Shown: positions 1 to 10,352 of the stretch, piece after piece
Position numbering within the stretch: the first letter of the stretch is position 1
How the letters are laid out: every line of letters starts with the position of its first letter
Assembly (NCBI GenBank): GCA_020137815.1
Contig: CM035359.1
Span: forward strand, 3,051,561-3,115,560
Length of the DNA stretch: 64,000 bases
Reading direction: 5' to 3'
Source: Hormiphora californensis
Lineage: Eukaryota > Ctenophora > Tentaculata > Cydippida > Pleurobrachiidae
Translations under genes and position numbers: made by a program
The notes under the pieces: generated by a model
Seen by the model: the letters and a program-made list of their open reading frames with translations, nothing else
What the model was told of the DNA's origin: nothing
The model's database searches: none

Positions 1-2500
1 GAACATGGAGGCCCTGTTACTCGACTGTGCCCTCTACCAGGATCGACTGGCTGAGGCTGAAGCGGAGATAGAGGAGATGAGGGAAAAAGAAAAGATGATC
101 GTTCTACCAAGTAATGTTATTGTTTATTTTACTAACATTAATGAGATGTATTTTAGAAATGATTCGCCTTGTTAGACCCAGTGGTGCTCCGTCATATTGG
201 TCGCACGCTTAAATGATAAAGCGTCCTACTGTATAACCCGGTAAATCGGGGTCCCACTGTATGACCGTTATATCGTACTGCAGACAGGGTTGAAGCAGTC
301 GCCCTGGCGGATAGGGATGCAGTTATTTACAAGCTACGGGAACACGTTACACGACTTGAGGGAGACAACACCAACCTTACAGATCAGGTAACTAGGCTGT
401 ATCTAGGGATGTAACCATGGGGTGTAACTAGTGTGTAACTAGGGATGTAACCAGGGAGTAACTAAGTAGGGTGTAACCAGGGTGTAACCATGGGTGTAAC
501 CTGGGTTTAGCCCCTTTTCAGCTGTTTAATTCGACCATTTTTGCAGCTGTTGGAGGTTACGAACACCTTACGGGCAAGCAAGGAACATTTTGACAGTAAA
601 CTAGCAAGATTGGAATCGAATCTTAAAAACACCAAGGTAATCCAGGTCTTCTGGTGTAACTAGGGTGTAACTAGGATGTAACTAGGTAATCCAGGTCTTC
701 TGGTTTAACTAGGGTGTAACTAGGTAATCCAGGTCTTCTGCTTATATTCTCGTTTGTGGCCATCTTCGGCGAGCGACTAATGGTTGGATTCGATTTGCTT
801 CGAGTTTGTGAGTCGTGAGGAAAAGAGGGTAACCAGACTAAAAACGATCCTTTTTTTCTTCACCAAAATAATCCCCTCTCTAAGTACTCATCACATCCAG
901 GGTAAATTGGAGCGTACAATTTCTGAGAAAGAGGAAACGCTACAGAGACTGACAGAGAGCAAGGACGCTGAACTACAGATGGGAGTCCAATATAAACAGA
1001 TGAAGGGAAAGATGCTACAGTTGAGGTATTGGACTTTTTAAACTGCCACTTATTATAGGTGGCCGACGTAAATCCATATACCGTGTTTATATTCATTAAT
1101 AAATACAGTGTCCAATGTCCATGGAATCCGGAACTGATATAACTTTCTCTATCACCCCCCTGCTAATTCCTTTATTAGATCCTGTGTTAATAATTAACAA
1201 CATTAACACGACCCCTCCCCCCACCATTAGATCAGAGCTCTCCTCGGTGGAGGAACGACATGCCTCAGAGACACGTGATGTGGAGCTGAGAGAGGAGGAA
1301 AAGAGAGAGGAGATAAAAAGGGGTTGTGGGAAAACGATAGAGGATCTAAGGAGGGGACTATTACTGAAACAAAATGAGGTACATGAGGGAGTAAATTGGG
1401 AAAATGTGCCACATGCTGCCAGACCAAACACACATAACAAGGAACCGAACCAAACCCCGAAGAGCTGATCTAAATTCCTTTCATCTCTAGATATCTGAGT
1501 TAAAGGAGCGGCTTGACAGTTGCTCCCACGAGAACAGTGCCGTGGTATCACAACTAAATGGTAATGTAGTGGAACTGACTAGACAACTAAAAGAGAGGGC
1601 CAAGAAGCACAAATCTGCCGTTGCTGAGGTGAGGAATTTTATTATTTGTGCAAAAATTACTATCGCTTTTTTTATTGTTAAATGTGTACTCGTCCCGGCA
1701 CTCTTTTCTGTACACCTGTATACCGGATACGAGCGTCAAGCTATATTGACTATTACTAGAATCAAGAATTAAAACTACATAATACATTCCAGGGTGATAA
1801 GCTAAAAGACAAGTTACGGGCGGAACAAGAGGCAAGGTTTAAAGCTGAAAGCAGATTGCGGGCCGTAGAAATGCAGTTAGCATCTTCTTCCACACAGGTG
1901 GGTAGTGCCCCCCCCCCCCCCTTGTACAGGGGCACGGCATGCAATTTATCTAGAATCCAATCAAACTTTTGCTGAAATTCGGGTGTTTAGATTCCTATCT
2001 AGACATCTATACTCTGAACAATTAATTTCCTACAGGTGGAAGCAGTTACAGAGAACGAGGCAAGATTATGTTCGCGCCTCAAGGAACTCCAACTAAAAGT
2101 AGATGAACTTGAATTCGACCAAAACCGTTCCCGTCTCGTTTTGAACCACTCCGGGCTAGAAAACCTGAAACACCAAACCTCCGCTGCCGGTGGTGGTGGG
2201 GTAGTTACCATGGCAACCGTAAAACAAAAACACCGGAAATCATCTGCCCGATCAGAAAAGCGGGATCGAAAGGAGAAGGAGGAGATCAAGAGGGTGTTTG
2301 GGAGGGGAGTGAAAAGTAGCAGTAAAACAACAACAAAGCGAACAATGGCTAGTACACCCCGGTCAGAGAGAAGTGACGTCACGATAAAGTTTACTGATAA
2401 TCAACAATGTGATGGTGGGGATATTGATGGAGTTGAGCAGTTGGAGTTGAGTAGAATTCAAACGGACCTTAGCAGACAGTTAGTTAGTGATATCACGTGA
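1..2500 (+). CDS. Coiled-coil protein, C-terminal eight exons (5' partial)
   Basis: Exons at 1-110, 284-387, 547-636, 901-1025, 1231-1378, 1491-1628, 1793-1897 and 2036-2500 have AG/GT borders and mutually compatible phases, giving about 427 residues ending at the TGA at 2498-2500. The frame is open at base 2, so the gene starts before the window. The translation is rich in E, K, R, Q and L with heptad-like spacing through about residue 300, as in a long coiled coil. A basic, Ser/Thr-rich tail follows (for example SSSKTTTKRT) and then an acidic end. No catalytic or membrane motif is visible. It could be a centrosomal, ciliary or cytoskeletal scaffold, but nothing identifies a family. Introns 2 and 3 carry short tandem repeats. 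The exon chain is well supported; the function is not. Confidence 0.75.
402..728. repeat. Degenerate minisatellite with GTGTAACTAGG-type words
   Basis: Units close to 'gtgtaactaggg' recur at 402-505 (intron 2) and 655-728 (intron 3) of the coiled-coil gene, separated by an exon. A separate run of 'gtaaccaaa' words lies near 3858-3890. Confidence 0.6.
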
Positions 2501-2645
2501 TATAGTAACTGTCACGTGTTAAAGTCTTATCCTTGTCGGGAGAAGAGTGAAGCGGAAAAGAGAGAAAGTACCACAGTGAGGTATCATGATATACCCTTGC
2601 AGGGCTTGATTACCGCAGTACCTTTCACCTCGTATACCTAGGCTG

Positions 2646-2754
2646 TAGGAACCGACCGAATCTGGAAACACTGGTCCCTGATTGGCTGATAACCAGTCAC
2701 GTGACCTAAATAACGAGTTCTGATTGGTTGTTTACTTGTTTCGGTCGGTTCCTG
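2646..2754 (+). mobile_element. hAT-like MITE, copy 1 (109 bp)
   Basis: Terminal inverted repeats AGGAACCGACCGAA / TTCGGTCGGTTCCT bound a 109-bp body. The element is flanked by an exact 8-bp direct repeat, ctaggctg, at 2638-2645 and 2755-2762. An 8-bp target duplication with a C/TAGG terminus is typical of hAT transposons. There is no coding capacity. Confidence 0.85.
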
Positions 2755-2917
2755 CTAGGCTGAAAGTACTTATTATTTCACAGCTTGTGTAATTGTTGTT
2801 CAGATCATCACACATGTATGATATTATTTACTTCATGCAGTTATGGAACTTGTTTCACAAACTAAATAAAATGTTGACACCAACGCTAAATTATTTACAC
2901 AAAACATTAATTTTGTG

Positions 2918-3026
2918 CAGGAACCGACCGAATCAGGAAATACTGGTCCCTGATTGGCTGATAACCAGTCACGTGACCTAAATAACGAGTTCTGATTGGC
3001 TGTTTACTTAATTCGGTCGGTTCCTG
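2918..3026 (+). mobile_element. hAT-like MITE, copy 2 (109 bp)
   Basis: This is a second 109-bp copy in the same orientation, with termini CAGGAACCGACCGAA / TTCGGTCGGTTCCTG and a different exact 8-bp target duplication, attttgtg, at 2910-2917 and 3027-3034. The differing duplications show two independent insertions, 163 bp apart, rather than a local tandem duplication. Confidence 0.87.
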
Positions 3027-3034
3027 ATTTTGTG

Positions 3035-3919
3035 GTATGAAATTTGAAAGGTGTCAACATTTCATGTATACCTCTTGGGACCGTTTGTAGTTGTACTGGT
3101 TCTGTTTGTCTCTAACCAATTTCCCCATTTAAATTTCTTCAGAAAAGCCGACAGTAAACGCAGTGTCTGAGATCGGGTACTGTTGTCAAGGATTTTGTTC
3201 AAGCCCAGAGAGAGAGGACCACGCAAGCTGCAATAAGGGTTGTAGACCAGCTTAAATTATTGGAAAAATTAAAGGGTAAGAATACCTTGAGACAAACACA
3301 ATTTCGGTTTTCATGACAGCTTTTACCCCCTTGTACCTGTTTCATTCTAACCCCCCCCCCCCCCCCCCGATTTCTTTGATTCTATTATTTCTTTGTATTG
3401 TTCAAACGGGGTCGAGCAAGGCAATTATTTCTTTGATTGTTATTAAACATCAGTTTATTTTTCAGAAATCCCGATGGATCGGAGAGTAATATGAGTGGAG
3501 ATTGTCGGAGCATTGGCCTGACAGAGTGGAGGTGTTTTGTGAAGGGAGTCAAGACAGAAGACCTCTGAAATATTGTAAGTACAGTTCCCAATTAGTCAAA
3601 TTAAAACAATACTAATCCAGGTTCAATTTTGCCTTGTTCGACAAAACAGATTTAACTTTCACCATAATTCAGAGTAAATCATAGTCACAAAAACAGCCAT
3701 GTGTATTAAAATCAGTAAAAAAATCAAGGTGGCACACTGAACTCACTGACTGTCTTTGCAGTTCTGGTAGATCTCATAAAACTCTAATATAACGAAAATT
3801 AGTAAACCATAGTGAGGTGTTCAAAGTATTACAGTTTGGTTACCTTAATTCAATTAGTGTAACCAAAGTGTAACCAAAATGTAACCAAAATCAAAATTAC
3901 AAGCAATATTTTAAAATTC
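3035..3919. other. Intergenic stretch, no supported gene
   Basis: This holds an 18-bp poly-C tract at 3351-3368 and acceptor/donor-like sites near 3142, 3465 and 3580, but no reading frame long enough to support coding. It may include downstream transcribed sequence of the coiled-coil gene. It ends at the stop codon of the minus-strand gene. Confidence 0.4.
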
Positions 3920-5694
3920 TCAGAATCTACACGCTACAACAATCAGCTGGGTCAGGTTGTATCCCTTGATATCCATTGCCCCCAATAGTTCCTCTTGGGA
4001 GGTAGCGCATTTTAGTAAACTCAAATCAACACCAGATTGTTCGTCTGCTGGTGTCGTTAAATGCTTTATCTCTGCATCGCTGAAACTCTTCAGAATATCC
4101 CCAAGGTCTTTCTGAGGGAGAAATAGTTTAACTCATTGAGTGACATAGTAACTAGTAAGGCCAGAGCTGTCTGAGATTTGAGAATCAAATTGGGGTCTGG
4201 CGCCGCCAGACAGGGCCATAGGGACCGAGGGGGTCTAAAACTTCGGGCTTTGGATTGAAGTGAAAGCTATAGGGTCAGTTACAGACTGAAGAAATGAAAA
4301 CTTACACTCGAATGGGAACAGATGAACTTGAAAAGAAGGAGTTTATCATTTCGTTCGATGGCCCTCTTTAATATTCCCTTTAGTGTACAGAGCCGCTGGG
4401 CAATACTTCCACTACTGTGACAATACTCTGAAATCATTGCATATATTAGTGATTAGGGTTGCAGTTGCACATGAAAATTATAGTTTGAAAAGGTCAAATT
4501 GACTTTTTGAATTGTGAACTGTATTTAGGGCTCAGCTAGGTTTTGTCCACGGTAATTTGGCAATTGTCAGCGAGCTATGATATATACTTACGGAAAGTCT
4601 TCCTCAGATCAAATGTCCCCCGTTTATAGGCACCCTCCTCCTCATCACCAGTAAAGGGATCCCCCAAATCCCCTTCTTCTTCCGGGTCCAGGATCACCTT
4701 TACAGCGTTTTGTATAGCGGGGTTATCAAACTGTGCGGCAGAGACAATGGCCTTGTTTAGATTCAGTTGAACACCAGCACCGTCCTTTATCCTGTACTGA
4801 TCCAAATACTGAGGAGTTTTAGTGTTAGAGATGGATCAGTGATATCTGTGTATAACAATTCAGTTAGATATTATCCTAGAAACTTGATTAGGGTCGATTA
4901 TTCAAGTACATACCTCTCTATTGACTGTACAAATTCCCTCCTCCAAATATTTGAATTTCTCCTCATCAGAGATCTCCATTTCGAGCATGTTCTTTAGAAA
5001 CCGCTTTTCGAATTCAGGAAAGTTTCCAAGACACCTGTGTGATAACAAGGTTATTTGATATTGTGGAAGATCGGTTCTCGAACTGTTATACCCTGCCTGG
5101 TCTTGCCTAGCTAGACCCTGTTTAGTGAGCCCCAAATGTAAAGGGAGGGTTAAGGGAGGGTTAGAATATAACATGCCTGGTCCCTGTCCCTCGTTCACGG
5201 CTTGTTCCCTTGCCCTAAATGTTATACCCATAAACCTGCACCGATCGCTACAGCTGTAAACTTACTTGAGGGCGTCCTTCAATTGACTGAGATCAAGGTC
5301 TGGTGTTGCCACCTCATCTTTTACCAAACTATCGAGAACTTCTTCGTCGCAGAACTGAAACAAATAAAGTGTTAAAACGATTAAAAAATATTAAAAAGTA
5401 ATAAACTGGATTAAATTTAGGGTGAAAGATGGCTTTTTCCCCCGCTTTTTCCAGGTTCGTGTCCTATAAAAAATAAAAAGAAAGACACGTGTTCACACGG
5501 TAACTTACCACTGAGTTTCTCTCCCTCGAATCTCTAAACAAAATATCTTTAATCCAATCGGAGGAAACCTCGTCATTATCTCGCAACTCTTCCCGTATCT
5601 CATCCAGATCTTGAAGGTCATCTTCAGCGGTATAGTCTTCCAAATCGATGGTCGGAGTGTACCCTTCAAGTCGAGAGTTGCGGAAGTTTGACAT
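3920..5694 (-). CDS. Acidic 308-residue protein of unknown function, six exons
   Basis: In minus-strand order the exons are 5694-5509, 5354-5266, 5034-4914, 4808-4592, 4427-4306 and 4111-3920, all with GT-AG borders and matching phases (927 nt including TGA). The chosen start is the ATG at 5694. An in-frame ATG at 5733 lies just upstream, but a CCAG acceptor-like site falls between the two, so 5733 probably belongs to a 5' UTR intron. The N terminus is very acidic (DLEDYTAEDDLQDLDEIREE) and the middle has a second acidic patch (DPEEEGDLGDP). The C-terminal third is helical with several cysteines (KCATSQEELLGAM and neighbours). No signal peptide, membrane segment or catalytic motif is seen. 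Helical, death-fold-like adaptor character is possible but unproven. Confidence 0.8.
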
Positions 5695-5733
5695 AGTTTT
5701 CAGACTGGAATAAATTGGAATCAGTTTTGACAA

Positions 5734-7271
5734 GCATTATGTTGATAACCATATGATACAATAAAGGTACAATCGGTACACAAATCACGTCCAAAATAGG
5801 TTCACCGCAAAAGAAGTGAACCGACAAGGGCTATTATACCGTCCGAAGAAAAACAAAAAATTTCAGACTGGAATACAAGGACTACGGTGGGTAAAATGAG
5901 ATTTTGCAAAAACGTATGTTTTAAACTCTACACAGAGTGTTGACATATATATATGTACCATACTGACAGTTTTACTTCTCGGGGTGTAATTCTGGTAGAG
6001 AAACGTGGCAGCAGGCAAGGTGTTAAAGAGAAAGAAGACAATAATTAAACTGTACAATAAGTACAAAAAGTGTCAAGTTAGCAAAGGGGTTGACTTCCGC
6101 GAGACCCCCTGCACACACTGTGTGCCACACAGGGAACAATTGTACTCAACAACAAAAAACTGTTTAGAATAAAAAGAAAGTATGAACAATTCAAGTCGCT
6201 TGACACTGTGAGCTGTATGAACACTGTATGAACAATTCAAGATATCTGTAAGATCTATATTGAAGTCTGGAGATCTAGGTTATATACTGTGCTCTGATCA
6301 GTCTCATGACAGGTCCCTGTAGCGCCCTCATTAGGAGATCAGATCTAGTTATCACATGACGGATCTCCTGTCATGACGGATACGTGACCTCCCGGTCCTT
6401 AGCACTAATTGCTAATTACATTCCAAAATCTGCCCAGTCTAGGGTGGTGATCATGAATTGGGCAGTGCTTCCGGATGTTGTTTGTTCAGTACCCCTTACA
6501 CAACTAGACAGTGCTACAGATATACCATGATCATATAACTATGCTACGAATATTATTCGAATGTGAACATGTCTATAGTATAAGTAGAGCAGAAACCCCC
6601 ACCCTCGTAGTACCTGTACCATACATTCCACAAATTTCATGAAAAAAAGAAGTGTAGTGCTGGCAAAAAGAGGGAGAGAGATAGAGCGAGAAAATAAGAT
6701 GCATTATACATGATAAAAGCTTGAAGAACTAGTCAAGGGAGAGATTAATAAACTGCAGGCTAAGTCAAAGAGAAAGAGAAATGTAGAGGCCTAGTGACCA
6801 GAATGATTGTATAGTTAGAGTGAGATATTATAGAACACCAGGTGTGCAGCACAATACACACACAGTATACATTGTATGTACCAACTAGCTATGAGGGCAA
6901 AACGCATCATGATGTACCACAACACAGTAAAAAATACTGCCCTAATTGTTTTAAAGAGCAACGAGAACCAATGTCCGCAAGTATACAGCTAGCTATGTCG
7001 CAACTTTCACATATTGCATGAGAAAAGAATATATGTTCATGCCGCCACACCGTAATAATACTCTGATTTTGAAAACGAAGTGTGTTAGGACTTCCGAACT
7101 TTACTTGTTAAGTCCCCACTCCCCTCCGCCCCTTAGCTTTCTGGCGGCACCATTACCCCGTTTTGATTCTCAGTGCGGTGAGATATATCGGGTTGGTGCC
7201 ACCAGACTGCCCCTTAAACTCAACAAGGAAACACAACACGGCAAAATACACAAAGTGGTATAGGTATCTTT
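5734..7271. other. Intergenic stretch, no gene seen
   Basis: This is AT-rich sequence between two minus-strand genes. It probably includes the upstream region of the acidic-protein gene. I see no conserved reading frame, RNA gene or delimited transposon here. Confidence 0.4.
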
Positions 7272-8010
7272 ACTAAAAGTATAAATGGGGTGTGTAGGAA
7301 GAAGAGTTTGTGGAATGATATTGCTTGCTTTGGCTGCTGAGGTCACCCCCTTCTTCTCTTATAATAGGAGATAGCAGAGGTGAAGCATGTACAATGTAGG
7401 GGAGACTTGACCCATATATGGCTGCAGCAATTATACCACCACCTAGAAGGATGGTAAAGTCCGAAAAACGTTGATGAGTAGTTGTCACGAAGGCACGGCT
7501 ACCCATTTTACTCAAAGTTACTATTGCACTATATTTTACAATCTCCATCCGTCTCAATTGGTCTTTTTGTCTCTCAACTTTTATTCCACGAGAAACCATC
7601 ACCCACGGAGAGCTAAAAATAAGCAAAGTGTGCCTAGGAACAGTCCAATATTCAAATAACTAACACCATGAACCATCCTCCTCTCCTTCTTTACCTCTCT
7701 TCCAGAGTTCAGCAACTTCTCAACTTCGTATACACATCTATCAGGTTTAGTATCAACTATCAGGTGTTCTCCAAAATAACTCCTTGGCCCTTGTCAGCGC
7801 TGGACGGTCCTCCTCAAACAACCCTAATGTCTCTCTCACCGCACTCTCGGTCACATTTTCCTTCAGTTTTCTTGAATAATATGCCCGTTCATGTGTGTTT
7901 ACCGTTTGCCAGAACTTTCTGATCGCGCCAGAACCTATTTTAGTTATCCGATTCAAAAGGTATCCAAGCCGCGGCTCGATATTACACCCGTACGAGCTGA
8001 AGCAGTACAG
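7272..8010 (-). pseudogene. Candidate small membrane-protein gene, frame disrupted
   Basis: The minus strand reads a coding-like segment at about 8000-7760 (with ITKIGSGAIRKFWQ and RALTRAKELFWRTPD-like text) after an acceptor-like TTCAG. A second segment at about 7735-7625 contains a hydrophobic helix (YLNIGLFLGTLCLFLAL), and a third at 7640-7272 contains another (FTILLGGGIIAAAIYG). Joining the first two needs removal of 19 nt between two CCTGATAG repeats; the third is in yet another frame behind a TTTTTAG acceptor. This may be a real gene with exons I cannot place, or a decayed copy. The two helices in a basic protein would suit an organellar membrane protein, but no family is recognised. 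Confidence 0.3.
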
Positions 8011-8380
8011 ATCTATCAGTACCCAGATATACAAGTGAGGCATGCAGTAGTACAAACAATATTGCAGAAACTCAAACTGTGAGACGCATGGTAGTAGGAT
8101 ACATTGTACAATTACACAATTCATGTGTGACAATTCAAGTGTGACAGAAACGTCTTCCTGGATTTTCTATGTATCGTCCTTGTTGTCTGATAATTATTTT
8201 CAGTGAGAAAAGGTCAAGCAAGAAATGTAAAATTGCTGAAATGCAAAATAGAATAAAGAGCAGGGAACATTATCTCATTACAAAATTACCCTTTCTGTTT
8301 CTCTCTTTATCTCTTAGGTTGAGAGAGGGAGAGGAGGTTCTCTGAAGGGAGAGAGAGAGAAGAGGAGCGATCTCTTTCCC

Positions 8381-8497
<117 letters not shown>

Positions 8498-8524
8498 CCT
8501 CCTTCTCTCCCTCTCTGTCTCTCT

Positions 8525-10258
8525 GGGGGGGTTCCAACCTATTTGTTGTATGTTTGTACGGAAAAAAACAAGCTTTTCCTCAAACAAAAAAATACAAAAA
8601 ATACAAAAAAGTACAAAAAAATACAAAAAAAATAAAACGGGGTATAAATGATTAAACAAAGCTTTTCTGATCGTTGAAACTTTAGTTTATGATCATAATT
8701 GTGTCATAAATTCCTATTAAACTGTGGTTTCATACAAAATTAGCAACTTTTTCTTATAATTGGAAGATAAAAACATGTTTTAATCATGTTTTAATTGTTC
8801 TTTATCAAAACACAAGGAAATATTCTATTCAAAATTTTCGAAATCTGAATCAATGATGTTTACTTTTTCGAATTTCGAATGAAAGATAATAAATACACGA
8901 CAAACGTTCCTAGGTGGTACATTAGCACAAAAGGAACCCGTCCATGAACTTTTACTAGGCACCCACCTCCATAATTTGTTGTACTTTTTTGTACTGTTTG
9001 TACGAAAAATCGGAATTTCTAAGAGAGAGAAATTTTCCCGAATCGCAATTTCTTACCGAGAAAATTTTCTCGAATCGTATTTTCTAAGCGAGAAATTTAC
9101 ACGAATCGCATTTTCTTACCGAGAAAATTTTCTCGAATCGTATTTTCTAAGCGAGAAATTTACCCGAATCGCATTTTCTTACCGAGAAAATTTTCCCGAA
9201 TCGTATTTTCTAAGCGAGAAATTTACCCGAATCGCAATTCCTTACCGAGAAAATTTTTTCGAATCGTATTTTCTAAGCGAGAAATTTCCCCGAATCGCAA
9301 TTTCTTACCGAGAAAATTTTCTCGAATCGTATTTTCTAAGTGAGAAATTTCCTCGAATCGCAATTTTTTACCGAGAAAATTTTCTCGAATCGTATTTTTT
9401 AAGCGAGAAATTTCCCCGAATCGCAATTTCTTACCGAAAAAATTTCTCGAATCGTATTTTCTAAGCGAGAAATTTCCCCGAATCGCATTTTCTTACCAAG
9501 AAAAATTTTCTCGAATCGTATTTTCTAAGCGAGAAATTTCTTCGAATAGCAATTTCTTACCGAGAAAATTTTCTCGAATCGTATTTTTTAAGTGAGAAAT
9601 TTCCCCGAATCGCAATATCTTACCGAAAAAGTTTCTCGAATCGTATTTTCTAAGCGAGAAATTTACCCGATTCTCATTTTCTTACCGAGAAAATTTTCTC
9701 GAATCGTATTTTCTAAGCGAGAAATTTCCCCGAATCGCAATTTCTTACCGAGAAAATTTTCTCGAATCGTATTTTTTTAAGCGAGAAATTTCCCCGAATC
9801 GCAATTTCTTACCGAAAAAATTTCTCGAATCGTATTTTCTAAGCGAGAAATTTCCCCGAATCGCAATTTCTTACCGAGAAAATTATCCCGAATCGAAAGT
9901 GATCTCCAACTGAGAAAATTTTCTCGTAATCGTAATCTGAATCAATGAATTTGCTTTTTCAAATTTCAAAAACGTGTACTTTTTACATACCTTTTTAGTA
10001 CTTTTAGCAGGAAAATGGATGACAATGGAACTAAAAACGTTCATATATATATAATAGGTGGTACATGAACATAAACGGAACCCAGCTATGTATTATTTAT
10101 ACTTTTATCAGGCACCCACATCCTTCAATATTTTTTTGTATTTTTTTGTATTTTTTTGTATTGTTTGTATGGAAAAAAACAGGAATTTCGGATACTTTTA
10201 TGTATGGTCCGTACAAAAAAGTACAAAAAAATACAAAAAAATAGGTTGGAACCCCCCC
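8525..10258. mobile_element. G7-type foldback element A (1.73 kb) with internal satellite
   Basis: The element begins GGGGGGGTTCCAACCTA and ends with the exact reverse complement, TAGGTTGGAACCCCCCC. An 8-bp direct repeat, gtctctct, flanks it (8517-8524 and 10259-10266). Both subterminal regions carry TACAAAAAA-type words every 10 bp (8585-8632; 10130-10162 and 10210-10242). The core is a 63-bp tandem repeat. There is no transposase. The target duplication lies in CT-rich sequence, so on its own it is weaker evidence than for the sister elements. Confidence 0.8.
9021..9905. repeat. 63-bp satellite, about 14 units
   Basis: The unit has two related halves, one around 'ttaccgagaaaattttctcg' and one around 'taagcgagaaattt', each followed by 'cgaatcg' or 'cgaatcgca'. 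The first half contains the palindrome GAGAAAATTTTCTC. Because 63 is divisible by 3, a long repetitive frame stays open by chance, which is not evidence of a protein. Confidence 0.9.
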
Positions 10259-10352
10259 GTCTCTCTCTATTATTCATAAATATTGGAGGCATATAATTGA
10301 GTCTGTATAGATATTGAATAACTAAGTAAATATTTTCTTAATAAACAGTACT

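Noticed and set aside
7735-7765. A 19-nt micro-intron joining the two frames of the candidate minus-strand gene
   Set aside because: The ends are not GT-AG and the length is implausible; a small insertion between CCTGATAG repeats is simpler.
8976-9464. Long frame of 21-residue repeats, and the mirrored frames near it
   Set aside because: It results from a 63-bp satellite whose unit is divisible by three; no start context, splice sites or coding bias.
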